From NCBI GenBank assembly GCA_009929735.1, contig RZZU01000002.1, positions 124,001-188,000 of the forward strand: a stretch of DNA of 64,000 nt, given 5' to 3'. Under the pieces are notes generated by a model, which was not told where the DNA came from, ran no database searches, and saw nothing but the letters and a program-made list of their open reading frames with translations. The position numbers and the translations under genes were made by a program. This DNA is from Clostridia bacterium. Its GTDB lineage: Bacteria > Bacillota > Clostridia > Lachnospirales > Anaerotignaceae. Shown piece after piece: positions 51,576-59,513 of this stretch (positions are counted from its first letter, which is position 1; the number at the start of each line of letters is the position of its first letter).

Positions 51576-52238
51576 ATGAAAAGGATAAAGGAACTTATTA
51601 TTTTAGGTGTTCTCATCAGCTGTTTATCGGCTTGCACCGCAAATGTGCAAAAAGAAAAGGTTGAGCAAGATCAGGATTTCAGGGAAGCAAATAGCCTTGA
51701 AGATCAGGGGGATGAATGGGACAACTATGTTGAGGATTTTTCTGCTTATGATTTTACAAGAGAAATGAATGCAACTGTGAATGACCGTCATTTTGAGGCA
51801 GAAGAAGCTCCTGAAAACGTTGTGGAAGAACTGGTTTTTGATCACTACTATTATGATATAAAGGGTGAGTTTGACCAATTTGCAGATATTTATGGCGAAA
51901 TTGAAGCGCTTAAGATTTCTGCAAGGAATACTAAGAAAAAATTTGAAGAGGGTGCTTATATAAAGGAATATATAATTCATAGCTTATCAACATGGTCAAA
52001 GGAGGAGTTCCAGAATTCAGATTATGTTGAAATTCATATTCTAAAAGATGATGTTTTGAAGTATCAGCTTTCTTCTTTTGCAATTGTGCAAGTGGATATT
52101 TCTATGGCATTGTCACAAGCAGCCTTAGAGCGAGGGCCACAGTTAGGGGATGGGGAATACACCAGAGGGTTTCTTTGTGGAAAAAAAACGGATGATGATA
52201 TTTGGAAAATCTACAATATTTATTGGATTGATGAATAA
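51576..52238 (+). CDS. Lipoprotein of unknown function
   Basis: A 220-residue protein with a lipoprotein signal peptide (ELIILGVLISCLSACTAN, lipobox LSAC). The mature part begins with an acidic, Glu/Asp/Gln-rich linker and then a folded domain with paired aromatic residues (FDHYYYDIKGEFDQFADIYG in outline) and a C-terminal DDDIWKIYNIYWIDE. I do not recognise a family. The start ATG 51576 follows GGGGGG by 5 bases. It stands alone between eno and a minus-strand regulator. Confidence 0.7.
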   Translation: MKRIKELIILGVLISCLSACTANVQKEKVEQDQDFREANSLEDQGDEWDNYVEDFSAYDFTREMNATVNDRHFEAEEAPENVVEELVFDHYYYDIKGEFDQFADIYGEIEALKISARNTKKKFEEGAYIKEYIIHSLSTWSKEEFQNSDYVEIHILKDDVLKYQLSSFAIVQVDISMALSQAALERGPQLGDGEYTRGFLCGKKTDDDIWKIYNIYWIDE

Positions 52239-52249
52239 ATTCGAGAAAA

Positions 52250-52287
52250 ATAGAGGCATCCTTGTTGACAAACAAAGATGCCTCTAA
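52250..52287 (-). terminator. Rho-independent terminator of the GntR gene (bidirectional stem)
   Basis: AGAGGCATC (52252-52260) and GATGCCTCT (52277-52285) form a 9-bp stem. On the minus strand the right side is followed by ATTTTTC, so it serves the gene at 52317; on the + strand the T-run is poor, but the stem may also slow transcription from 51576. Confidence 0.75.
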
Positions 52288-52316
52288 ATAATTTCATGGG
52301 AATAAGGTTATATTTT

Positions 52317-53042
52317 TTATAGTGGTGCTTTCTTTTTTTCTTCTGCCTTTGCAGCCATGATTCTATATAGATCCTGCATATCCATATTGCCATTTCGGGT
52401 AATCCATTCAATTGCACCATAAACAGGGGTTAAATGATATGGAATAAACTCTAATAAGGCGGCTTCATTTTTATCTTTTAAAAGCTGAATGATCTCCAAA
52501 TGCTGATCAAAGGATGGCTGATGTTTGGTAAGTGGCATTTTGGATAGCATAAAAATTTGAAACATTGAGCCGATATTCCAGTTGTTTATATACAATTTTG
52601 TCAGTTGAGAGTTTCCGGCTAAGGTGACAAATAAAGTGTGAAAGCGAATTTCCAGCTCAGTTGCAAGGTTATAGTTTTCGCTGTCAATACCGGCAAGCTC
52701 AATGGCAACCTGTTCCATTTCATCTAAAAGTTCCTGAGAAAAGTCAATATTTTGAATTGCTCTTTTTACGGCATAAAGTTCAAACATTTCACGCACTTCA
52801 ATAATTTCTTTTAGCTGTTGCGGGGAAAAATCAGCCACGATTACACCACGGCGCGGCAAGGCAACAGCCAAACCATGGGCCACTAAACGGTTAATAGCAG
52901 AAACAACTGGGGTTCTGCTGATTCCCAAAGAATCAGAGATTTCCTGGGTGGATAATTTTGACCCCGGTGGATAGGTGCCGTTTTGTATGCGCGTTCGCAT
53001 TTCACGAAAAGCGTAGTCTAACAGAGATTCTGTGTGTTCCAT
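52317..53042 (-). CDS. GntR family regulator, FadR/FCD subfamily
   Basis: A 241-residue protein with an N-terminal winged helix (YAFREMRTRIQNGTYPPGSK, then LGISRTPVVSAINRLVAHG) and a C-terminal FCD helical effector domain (EIIEVREMFELYAVKRAIQ, ELEIRFHTLFVTLAGNSQL). FCD regulators bind carboxylates such as organic acids or sugar acids; the target is not visible. Met at 53042 is used because the AGAGG box is 9 bases upstream and the HTH starts just after. It is divergent from spoIVB. Confidence 0.85.
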   Translation of the reverse strand: MEHTESLLDYAFREMRTRIQNGTYPPGSKLSTQEISDSLGISRTPVVSAINRLVAHGLAVALPRRGVIVADFSPQQLKEIIEVREMFELYAVKRAIQNIDFSQELLDEMEQVAIELAGIDSENYNLATELEIRFHTLFVTLAGNSQLTKLYINNWNIGSMFQIFMLSKMPLTKHQPSFDQHLEIIQLLKDKNEAALLEFIPYHLTPVYGAIEWITRNGNMDMQDLYRIMAAKAEEKKKAPL

Positions 53043-53164
53043 ATAGTGTGCCTCTTTCTTGTTTAATTGGATTTTATAATTTAAAAAAAATAAAATAAAA
53101 TTCAAAATTGTTATTTTATATTATAATGCCTGAAATTGACATTGTAAACCCTATTCAATCATGT

Positions 53165-53171
53165 TGACGAA
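53165..53171 (+). promoter_or_regulatory. 0A-box-like sequence upstream of spoIVB
   Basis: TGACGAA, the TGNCGAA form of the Spo0A binding box, stands alone 150 bases before spoIVB. One copy of a 7-mer is weak evidence, but the neighbouring spo0A control region has three more copies. Confidence 0.3.
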
Positions 53172-53236
53172 AAATGTGGCAGAATGCTTAAAATGCTTTA
53201 AAATCAGTCTTTTTGTTTTTCTGTATTTTATAGGTT

Positions 53237-53265
53237 GTATAGCAGATTTTTGTTTGGCTAAATTA
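53237..53265 (+). promoter_or_regulatory. Possible sigma-G/F-type promoter of spoIVB
   Basis: GTATA (53237-53241), a 17-base spacer and TAAATTA (53259-53265) partially fit the forespore GHATR/CATWHTA pattern 55 bases before the gene. Low specificity. Confidence 0.3.
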
Positions 53266-53320
53266 TATATGAAGCAAATTTTTTTTGTTTCAAAATCAGC
53301 AGCAGTCGGGAGTGGGGCAT

Positions 53321-54586
53321 ATGTGGTTAAGAAAGGAAAAAAAACGCCGTTTTTTTATACCTGCTGCGGCGGTTCTAATCCCAACACTGCTCTGGTGCAG
53401 TGTAAGCTGGCTTTTGCCGAATGATTTGACTTTAGTAGAAGGAGAAAAGACGGAAATAGCAACGCAGCTTCCCATTTCAGCCAGAACAGAAAAAAGCATT
53501 GAAGTTTTAGGTATTACAACAAAGCCATTGGCGGATGCTTTTCATCTGGAATTAGGTTCTTCTATTATGGCTGATCCTATTCAGGCGGGAACAGCAAAGG
53601 TAACATTTTATTTATGCAATGCCGTGCCGATTAAAACCATAGATGCAACGGTCATTCCAAAAACCACCTTAGTGCCTGTTGGCAGAACGGTTGGTGTAAG
53701 CTTAGACACAAAAGGGCTTTTGGTTTTAGGAATAGGATCGGTAAACATGGAGGACAATGACACGGTTGAACCTTGCAAGGGAGTTCTAAAAACAGGAGAT
53801 TTGTTATTGGAAGCAAATGGACAAAAATTAATTAATAAAGAAACGTTTATGGATGTTGTTACCCAAAGCAACGGCGAAAAAATTGACGTATTGCTGGAAA
53901 GAAAGGGTGAGCAAAAGCATATTAGGTTAACGCCTGTTTACAGCCAAACAGAGCATGCATTTAAACTGGGCGTTTGGGTACGAGATAGTATTCAGGGAAT
54001 AGGTACGATAACCTTTTATGACCCAAAGACTAATAAATTTGGTGCATTGGGACATGGTGTTTATGATGTTGACACCGCAGAATTAATGATAATCAAAAAC
54101 GGCACAATCATACCATCACAGCTAACGGATATTGTGAAAGGGAAAAAAGGTGAACCGGGAGAGCTAACAGGGATTATTCAACGGGATACGACGTTAGGTG
54201 AAGTTAGTAAAAATACGGAAGTGGGTATTTATGGAACCTTGAACCAAACAAGTGACTATTCCGGCACAGCACTGCCAATAGGCCTAAAGCAGGAAGTTAA
54301 AATTGGTAAGGCTGAGATTTTAACCAACATTGAGGGAGAAGAAGTGGGCAAATATGAAATTGAAATTGAAAGCTTCGCTAAAGGCAGCGGTAAGGACATG
54401 ATGATTCATGTTACGGACAAAAGGCTATTGGAAAAGACGGGTGGTATTGTTCAGGGAATGAGTGGAAGCCCGATTATTCAAAATGGACAGCTGATTGGCG
54501 CAGTGACTCACGTTTTGGTAAATGATCCTGAACGGGGATATGGTACGTTTATTGAAACAATGCTGGAAGAAATGAATAAAGGATAA
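53321..54586 (+). CDS. spoIVB: SpoIVB peptidase (stage IV sporulation signal protease)
   Basis: SpoIVB is made in the forespore and cleaves the SpoIVFA/BofA complex to release sigma-K processing. The 421-residue protein has a hydrophobic N-terminus (FFIPAAAVLIPTLLWCSVSW), a PDZ domain (CKGVLKTGDLLLEANGQKLI) and the S55 serine peptidase domain with the histidine in GALGHGVYDVDTAE, the aspartate in VLVNDPERGYG and the serine in MSGSPIIQNGQLIGAV. ATG 53321 with GGGAGTGGGG upstream is preferred over the frame start at 53285. It is followed by spo0A, the standard order in Firmicutes. Confidence 0.93.
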   Translation: MWLRKEKKRRFFIPAAAVLIPTLLWCSVSWLLPNDLTLVEGEKTEIATQLPISARTEKSIEVLGITTKPLADAFHLELGSSIMADPIQAGTAKVTFYLCNAVPIKTIDATVIPKTTLVPVGRTVGVSLDTKGLLVLGIGSVNMEDNDTVEPCKGVLKTGDLLLEANGQKLINKETFMDVVTQSNGEKIDVLLERKGEQKHIRLTPVYSQTEHAFKLGVWVRDSIQGIGTITFYDPKTNKFGALGHGVYDVDTAELMIIKNGTIIPSQLTDIVKGKKGEPGELTGIIQRDTTLGEVSKNTEVGIYGTLNQTSDYSGTALPIGLKQEVKIGKAEILTNIEGEEVGKYEIEIESFAKGSGKDMMIHVTDKRLLEKTGGIVQGMSGSPIIQNGQLIGAVTHVLVNDPERGYGTFIETMLEEMNKG

Positions 54587-54880
54587 CAAGAGAAGTGTAT
54601 CAGTAAAATTTGTTTAATTTTGTAAGTCCCCTGCCTTTTAGGTGGGGGATATTTGCAAGGATATGAAAACAACATTTGTTTGAGTACGATACGATTTGAT
54701 TTTTTTGCGGAAATTTTTCTTGTATTGAAGCATAGCACCTTTACTTAAGGGTGTTTTTTTTGCTGATGAAATGAATTTCATCGATGAAAAGGGAAAGTAT
54801 CATGGAAAAAGAAAGTGACTTTATTTTTGGTCAATTCATTGTTTACAATTAATATTGTAAAATAAAACTAAATTTTGTCA
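54587..54880. other. Gene-free interval after spoIVB with two hairpins
   Basis: CCCCTGCCT/AGGTGGGGG at 54628-54648 is followed by ATATTT rather than a T-run. CACCTT/AAGGGTG at 54736-54753 is followed by eight Ts and is the better terminator. The interval is otherwise AT-rich; no gene is supported. Confidence 0.6.
54735..54761 (+). terminator. Terminator between spoIVB and spo0A
   Basis: CACCTTT pairs with AAGGGTG and is followed by TTTTTTTT. It separates spoIVB transcription from the spo0A promoter region. Confidence 0.7.
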
Positions 54881-54884
54881 TAAA

Positions 54885-54891
54885 TGACGAA
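54885..54891 (+). promoter_or_regulatory. 0A box upstream of the spo0A promoter
   Basis: TGACGAA (TGNCGAA) within TTTTGTCATAAATGACGAAAA, an imperfect dyad so the opposite strand carries TGACAAA. It lies about 30 bases upstream of the sigma-H -35 element. Confidence 0.55.
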
Positions 54892-54916
54892 AATGAAATA
54901 AAAACTTTTAAATCAA

Positions 54917-54944
54917 GAAGGATTTTCAATTAAATATACCGAAT
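54917..54944 (+). promoter_or_regulatory. Sigma-H promoter of spo0A
   Basis: GAAGGATTT (54917-54925) fits the -35 RnAGGAWWW in all positions; after a 12-base spacer, ACCGAAT (54938-54944) fits the -10 RnnGAAT. B. subtilis spo0A also has a sigma-H promoter (Ps). The resulting leader would be about 170 bases long. Seen directly; sigma assignment from the known consensus. Confidence 0.75.
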
Positions 54945-54978
54945 TGTAATATTATAGGAATGTTTGGTGAGTAAAGTT

Positions 54979-55034
54979 TGACGAAAAGCTGAGAAAGGTA
55001 AAAAACTTGCGAAATGTTCTCGAATACTGACGAA
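54979..55034 (+). promoter_or_regulatory. Two further 0A boxes in the spo0A leader
   Basis: TGACGAA occurs at 54979-54985 and at 55028-55034, both on the + strand and each followed by AA. With the copy at 54885 they flank the sigma-H promoter, giving a layout for Spo0A autoregulation. Confidence 0.5.
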
Positions 55035-55121
55035 AAGATAATTGCATGGTATAATTGTTTTCGTGGGAAAAGGAAGGGAAGCCTTTTGCTGCAAATTATG
55101 CTAAGAATGGGGGAGTCAAAA

Positions 55122-55934
55122 ATGAACGAATCAGAAAAGTTAAAGGTGGTTCTAGCTGACAGGGATGGGTTCTATTTACAAAAGCTAAAGCGTTGCTTGG
55201 AGCGTAAGGGGGATATGACTGTCGTCGGGATGACTGACAGTGGGCCTGCGGTTCTTGAAATGGTGAGGAAGCTAAATGCAGATATTGTTCTTCTGGATAT
55301 TCTTTTAGGAGATCGTGATGGTTTTTGGGTTTTAGAAAGTCTTAAAAAACTCGGCAGCGATTGTATTTGCATTATGATCTCAGCAATGGATAGTGACAAA
55401 ATGGTACGAAGAGCGATTGGATTTGGTGCCGATTATTATATGGCAAAGCCGATTCAAGGAGAACTTTTGCTCGAACGTATTCATCAGCTGATTGAAGGCG
55501 AAAAAAGAGATAAGTATGAGCCGTCAATGAATTTAAATGAAGAGAAGTCTGTATATGTTATTGAGGGCAGTTATCAAAATTTGGAAGCCGACATTTCTAC
55601 AACATTAAGCAGAATGGGAATTTCTGCCAGCATCAAGGGATACCACTTTATCAGACGAGCGATTATGATGGCGGTTGATAACGAAGAAGTATTAATTGGT
55701 ATTACGAAAGGTCTATATCCTGACATTGGAAAGCTTTTCAAAACATCGGCAAGTAAGGTTGAAAGAGCAATACGTCACGCAATAGAGAGTGCGTGGAAGA
55801 AAAATGGTCAGCAGGTATATTTTGAAGTGGTTGGATATTTAACAATGGACAAGCCTACAAATGGTCAATTTATTGCTGCTTTAACTGAATACTTCCGAAT
55901 TCGCCAAAATGAGGTCTCTAAAAAAATCAGTTGA
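55122..55934 (+). CDS. spo0A: Sporulation transcription factor Spo0A
   Basis: Master regulator of entry into sporulation. The N-terminal receiver domain (about 1-125) contains VVLADRDGFYLQKLKRCLER, the phospho-acceptor region NADIVLLDILLGDRDGFWVL (aspartate in VLLDILL) and the lysine in YMAKPIQ. The usual acidic pair DD of ADDN reads ADRD, and the MPxxDG turn reads LLGDRDG. The C-terminal DNA-binding domain is well conserved: MGISASIKGYHFIRRAIMM, TKGLYPDIGKLFKTSASKVE, RAIRHAIESAWKK and MDKPTNGQFIAALTEYFRI. ATG 55122 follows GGGGGAG by 6 bases; the frame continues upstream to 55014 but lacks homologous content. Confidence 0.95.
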   Translation: MNESEKLKVVLADRDGFYLQKLKRCLERKGDMTVVGMTDSGPAVLEMVRKLNADIVLLDILLGDRDGFWVLESLKKLGSDCICIMISAMDSDKMVRRAIGFGADYYMAKPIQGELLLERIHQLIEGEKRDKYEPSMNLNEEKSVYVIEGSYQNLEADISTTLSRMGISASIKGYHFIRRAIMMAVDNEEVLIGITKGLYPDIGKLFKTSASKVERAIRHAIESAWKKNGQQVYFEVVGYLTMDKPTNGQFIAALTEYFRIRQNEVSKKIS

Positions 55935-56271
55935 TAATAAATCACTTTCATGATTTTGGCTAAGATCTTTTAACATATGCCGAAAATTTTTCCCTCTTTG
56001 CACCTTGCAAAGAGGGTTTTTGCGTCTGGAAAAAATGAGTTGTCAATTTTACTGCGCTTACGCTTATGGGGTTTTTGGAAGTCCTCAGGCTTTTTGTGTT
56101 CTTAAATTCATTTTTTCATAATATAATTTTGAAATAATTTTACTGAAAGGTTTGCGTATTTGGTAAATTATCTTTTGTAAACAGAATATAATTTTTACTT
56201 GGGCAAAGTGCTTTTTATTGCTACCAATCTTTTCATAAATAGATAGAAGGAAATAAGAATGGGGTGAGGAA
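55935..56271. other. Intergenic interval after spo0A
   Basis: A terminator lies at 55990-56021. The remaining 250 bases are AT-rich; a palindromic GCGCTTACGCTTATG patch near 56056-56070 has no clear role. No gene seen, and no convincing promoter for 56272. Confidence 0.5.
55990..56021 (+). terminator. Rho-independent terminator after spo0A
   Basis: CCCTCTTTGC (55992-56001) and GCAAAGAGGG (56007-56016) form a perfect 10-bp stem followed by five Ts. Confidence 0.9.
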
Positions 56272-57204
56272 ATGAGATGCTACGCAGATGGACATTGTGA
56301 TACCATGGTTCGGCTTTTTGAGCGAAAACAAGAGCTCTTTACGAATGATGGACATATAGATGTTGAGCGTCTGAAAAAATTTGATGCACCATTACAGTTT
56401 TTTGCAATTTGGCTTGATCCGAAGTATTATTCGATTTCTATGCGTCAAACCATGAAATATATTGAGTTTTATTACAGTCAGATAGATAAAAATTCTGAGA
56501 TGATTGGTCATGTAAATTGCTTTTCGGATGTCCTGCGAAACAAAGAAAAAAACAGAATAAGTGCTTTGCTGGCCATTGAGGGAGGAGAAGCATTAGAAGG
56601 TGAAATTTCTGCCATTCATACTTACTATCGTTTGGGAGTAAGGTCAATGACGCTGACATGGAATTTCAAGAATCACTTGGCTGATGGCGTGGCGGAAAGC
56701 CAAAGCAAAGGAGGACTTACAAATTTCGGGCGGCAAGTGGTAGCAGAAATGGAAAAACTGGGGATGCTTGTGGATGTTTCACATCTTTCTGAAACGGGTT
56801 TTTGGGATGTTGCGACAATCACAAAAAAACCGTTTATTGCAAGCCACTCCAATGCACGTGCAGTTTGCGATGTACCCAGAAATCTTTCGGATGAGCAGCT
56901 GCGAGTGATTGCCGAAAAAGGAGGTGTTGTAGGATTGAATTTATATGCTCCTTTTTTAGCGGCGCAGAAGCAGGCAGATTTAGACGATATTTTACGGCAC
57001 ATTTATCATATGCTTTCAATCATGGGAGAAGATTTTATTGCACTAGGCAGCGATTTTGATGGGATTGATAGCTCTGCAAAAGAAATAAGCAGTGTGCAGG
57101 ATGTGGAGCTGATTATCGAGAGGGTAGAGAAGGAATTCGGCAGGCAGACAGCACAAAAATTTTCTTCGGAAAATCTATTGCGAGTGCTCAAAGAAGTACT
57201 TTAA
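56272..57204 (+). CDS. Membrane dipeptidase family (peptidase M19)
   Basis: A 310-residue zinc dipeptidase of the renal dipeptidase family, without a signal peptide and so cytoplasmic. Zinc-site motifs are ADGHCDTMVRLFE at the start, LLAIEGGEALEG, SLTLTWNFKNHLADG-like pattern (MTLTWNFKNHLADGVAES), VDVSHLSETGFWD, FIASHSNARAVCDVPRNLS and ALGSDFDGID. Such enzymes cleave dipeptides, including some with D-residues. It stands alone; the weak ribosome binding site is GGGGTGAGG. Confidence 0.9.
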   Translation: MRCYADGHCDTMVRLFERKQELFTNDGHIDVERLKKFDAPLQFFAIWLDPKYYSISMRQTMKYIEFYYSQIDKNSEMIGHVNCFSDVLRNKEKNRISALLAIEGGEALEGEISAIHTYYRLGVRSMTLTWNFKNHLADGVAESQSKGGLTNFGRQVVAEMEKLGMLVDVSHLSETGFWDVATITKKPFIASHSNARAVCDVPRNLSDEQLRVIAEKGGVVGLNLYAPFLAAQKQADLDDILRHIYHMLSIMGEDFIALGSDFDGIDSSAKEISSVQDVELIIERVEKEFGRQTAQKFSSENLLRVLKEVL

Positions 57205-57674
57205 GGTACATTTCGCTTTATTTCTATGGCTTTTAGATTATTGAAGTAAGATGAATAGAAAAAATCTTTCTTTAAAATAATAAATGGCTGAAAGATAAAA
57301 TGAAATTAACTGTACCTGTAAAAATTAAATCATTGCGGAAAGCTCCATTTTTTATGGGGAAAAAGCGTGGAAAATCGTAGGATGTGTTTTGTTTTCGTTT
57401 CGATTTTTTGTTACATATGCTGTGTTTTCGCTTTGCGGGGATATCACGATGCGCAAAGAACAGGAAGACAGATAAAGTTTTCTAAAGGATACTACATTTC
57501 AATGGAAAAATTTATAATATATTGCAGGCGTAAATTCATTAAATATCTTGCCTTTATTAATGCTTTTTGATAATATGTTTAAGAAGATATACAATCAGTT
57601 TTTTCAGAAAAACTTATGGTTCAGGATAAAAAAGATTCATTTTATATAAATTACGGTTACGAGGTGTAAAATTT
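57205..57674. other. AT-rich interval before the aminotransferase gene
   Basis: An inverted repeat AGGTACA ... TGTACCT spans 57204-57317. A 67-residue frame at 57367-57570 has a GTG start and no convincing ribosome binding site or motif, so I do not call it. The promoter at 57567-57595 lies at the right end. Confidence 0.5.
57567..57595 (+). promoter_or_regulatory. Promoter of the aminotransferase gene
   Basis: TTGATA (57567-57572) and TACAAT (57590-57595) with a 17-base spacer, 80 bases before the start codon. Confidence 0.55.
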
Positions 57675-58871
57675 ATGGAATTATCCCAAAAAGCATTGCG
57701 CATTAAACAATCCAGCACGATGGCTATTTCCTCCAAGGCTGCCCAGCTAAAGGCGGAAGGAAAAGATATTGTAACATTTGGTGTGGGCGAACCTGATTTT
57801 GATACCCCTGTGCATATTCGCAAGGCAGGAATCGCTGCAATCGAAAACGGGGATACAAGGTATACTGCTGCGGCAGGCATTCCTGCGTTACGGCAGGCGG
57901 TTTGTGATAAATTAAAAAGAGATAATGGATTGGATTATGAGGCTGCGCAAGTGATTATCAGCAATGGCGCAAAGCATTCCTTAATGAATGTATTTATGGC
58001 AATTTTGAACGAAGGCGACGAGGTTATTATTCCTGCGCCTTATTGGCTGAGCTATTCGGAAATGGTGAAGATTGCCGGCGGCAGCCCTGTCATTATACAT
58101 ACAAAAAAAGAAAATCAGTTTATGCTGACAAAGGAAGAGTTGGAACACGCCTATACAGAAAAGACGAAGGCTGTAGTATTAACCAGCCCCTCTAACCCTA
58201 CGGGTATGGTAACTTCCTATGAAGATTTAAAAATGACTGCCGATTTTGCGGTAGAAAAAGATATTTTTGTAATTTCAGATGAAATTTATGAAAAGCTGAT
58301 TTATGAAGACGATAAAAAGCATATCAGCATTGCTTCTTTGGGTGAAGAAATTTACAAAAGAACCATTGTGATCAATGGCGTTTCTAAAAGCTATGCAATG
58401 ACGGGCTGGAGAATCGGGTTTGCTGCGGCGCCTTTGGAGATTGCAAAATTAATGGCTTCACTGCAGTCGCATATGGCTTCTAATCCAAATACGATTGCAC
58501 AGGTGGCAACCTTGGCGGCACTCAACGGTTCTCAGGATTGCGTCGAAGAAATGCGCTTGGAATTTAAGAAAAGAAGAGATTATATTTTTGAAAGAGAAGA
58601 GGCAATTCCGTTAATTCATGCCCTAAAGCCCGAAGGAGCCTTTTACTTATTTGTAAATGTTACGGGAACTTACGGCAAAAAGCATGAGGGCGTTGAAATT
58701 CAGTCGGCAGCTGATTTTGCAGCAATTCTATTAGACAAAAAATTTGTTGCCGTTGTTCCGTGTGCTGATTTTGGTATGCCTGATTATATCAGACTTTCTT
58801 ATGCGACAAGCATGGAACTAATCAAAAAAGGTATGGACAGAATCGAAGAAATGGTGCAGGAATTGGCATAG
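57675..58871 (+). CDS. Class I/II pyridoxal-phosphate aminotransferase (aspartate aminotransferase type)
   Basis: A 398-residue PLP enzyme of the AspB/AspC I-gamma group. It has VTFGVGEPDFDTPVHIRKAG, TAAAGIPALRQAVCDKL, VVLTSPSNPTGMV, the PLP lysine in VNGVSKSYAMTGWRIGFAAA (VSKSYAMTGWR, about residue 235) and IRLSYATSMELI at the end. Aspartate and 2-oxoglutarate are the likely substrates. An AGGTG box precedes the ATG. A weak terminator (AAAGGCAGTT/AACTGTCTTT) lies at 58883-58908. Confidence 0.9.
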   Translation: MELSQKALRIKQSSTMAISSKAAQLKAEGKDIVTFGVGEPDFDTPVHIRKAGIAAIENGDTRYTAAAGIPALRQAVCDKLKRDNGLDYEAAQVIISNGAKHSLMNVFMAILNEGDEVIIPAPYWLSYSEMVKIAGGSPVIIHTKKENQFMLTKEELEHAYTEKTKAVVLTSPSNPTGMVTSYEDLKMTADFAVEKDIFVISDEIYEKLIYEDDKKHISIASLGEEIYKRTIVINGVSKSYAMTGWRIGFAAAPLEIAKLMASLQSHMASNPNTIAQVATLAALNGSQDCVEEMRLEFKKRRDYIFEREEAIPLIHALKPEGAFYLFVNVTGTYGKKHEGVEIQSAADFAAILLDKKFVAVVPCADFGMPDYIRLSYATSMELIKKGMDRIEEMVQELA

Positions 58872-58882
58872 CATTGTTTAAG

Positions 58883-58908
58883 AAAAGGCAGTTTCTAACT
58901 GTCTTTTT
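58883..58908 (+). terminator. Weak rho-independent terminator after the aminotransferase gene
   Basis: AAAGGCAGTT and AACTGTCTTTTT pair with one wobble around TCT, followed by a T-run. It lies 20 bases before the next gene, so read-through is likely. Confidence 0.6.
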
Positions 58909-58929
58909 CCGATAGGAAGGGGCATTTTC

Positions 58930-59460
58930 ATGAGCTATAAAGTGTTGGAAAGCAACGAAACCTACAGAGGAAAAATTGTGCGGGCAACGGTTGATAAAAT
59001 TGAGATGCCAGATGGCAGGCCGGCGTACCGTGAAACTGTCATCAGAGATAAAAATGCAGCGGCAGTATTGCCAATATTAGAGGACGGGAAAATACTTTTT
59101 GTCCGTCAGTATCGTCATGCATTTGGAGAAATGTTATTGGAAATTCCGGCGGGCGTATTGGATGACTGCGAAATTCCGGAGTTATGTGTCAAGCGGGAGT
59201 TAGAAGAAGAAACGGGGAAAAAAGCTGGCAAGCTTGAGTTCCTTTGCGAGATGTATCCCTCGGTTGGATTTTGTAACGAGGTGATTTCCCTCTTTTTTGC
59301 TTTCGAATTAAAAGAAGGTCAGCAAAAGCTTGATGAGGATGAATTTATTGAGCTAGAAAGCTACACCCTGGAGCAGGCATTGGAAATGATTGCAAATGGA
59401 GAGATAAAAGACGGAAAGACAATTGCAGCACTGTTTGCATATAAAAGTAGGCATATTTAA
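58930..59460 (+). CDS. nudF: NUDIX hydrolase, ADP-ribose pyrophosphatase type
   Basis: A 176-residue enzyme that hydrolyses ADP-ribose to AMP and ribose-5-phosphate. The NUDIX box is GVLDDCEIPELCVKRELEEETG with key residues REL-EE (about residues 77-98), preceded by ILFVRQYRHAFGEMLLEIPA and followed by YPSVGFCNEVISLFFA. The proline-glutamate pattern after the box fits ADP-ribose specificity. It is followed by spoIIM, the same arrangement as nudF-spoIIM in B. subtilis. Confidence 0.88.
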   Translation: MSYKVLESNETYRGKIVRATVDKIEMPDGRPAYRETVIRDKNAAAVLPILEDGKILFVRQYRHAFGEMLLEIPAGVLDDCEIPELCVKRELEEETGKKAGKLEFLCEMYPSVGFCNEVISLFFAFELKEGQQKLDEDEFIELESYTLEQALEMIANGEIKDGKTIAALFAYKSRHI

Positions 59461-59513
59461 GTAAGACGAGCCATATCCTGTTAGCAGAGGAATGCAAAAG
59501 GAGGATGGCGCAT

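Noticed and set aside
53161..53424. An 87-residue + strand frame overlapping the spoIVB start
   Set aside because: It overlaps the well-supported spoIVB in another frame and has no motif.
54622..54655. A TAAGTCCCC...GGGGGAT hairpin resembling the right end of IS200/IS605 elements
   Set aside because: No TnpA or TnpB, no left end, and a similar hairpin at 17930 is an ordinary terminator.
57367..57570. A 67-residue + strand frame with a GTG start
   Set aside because: No convincing ribosome binding site, no motif and highly AT-rich, biased composition; probably chance.
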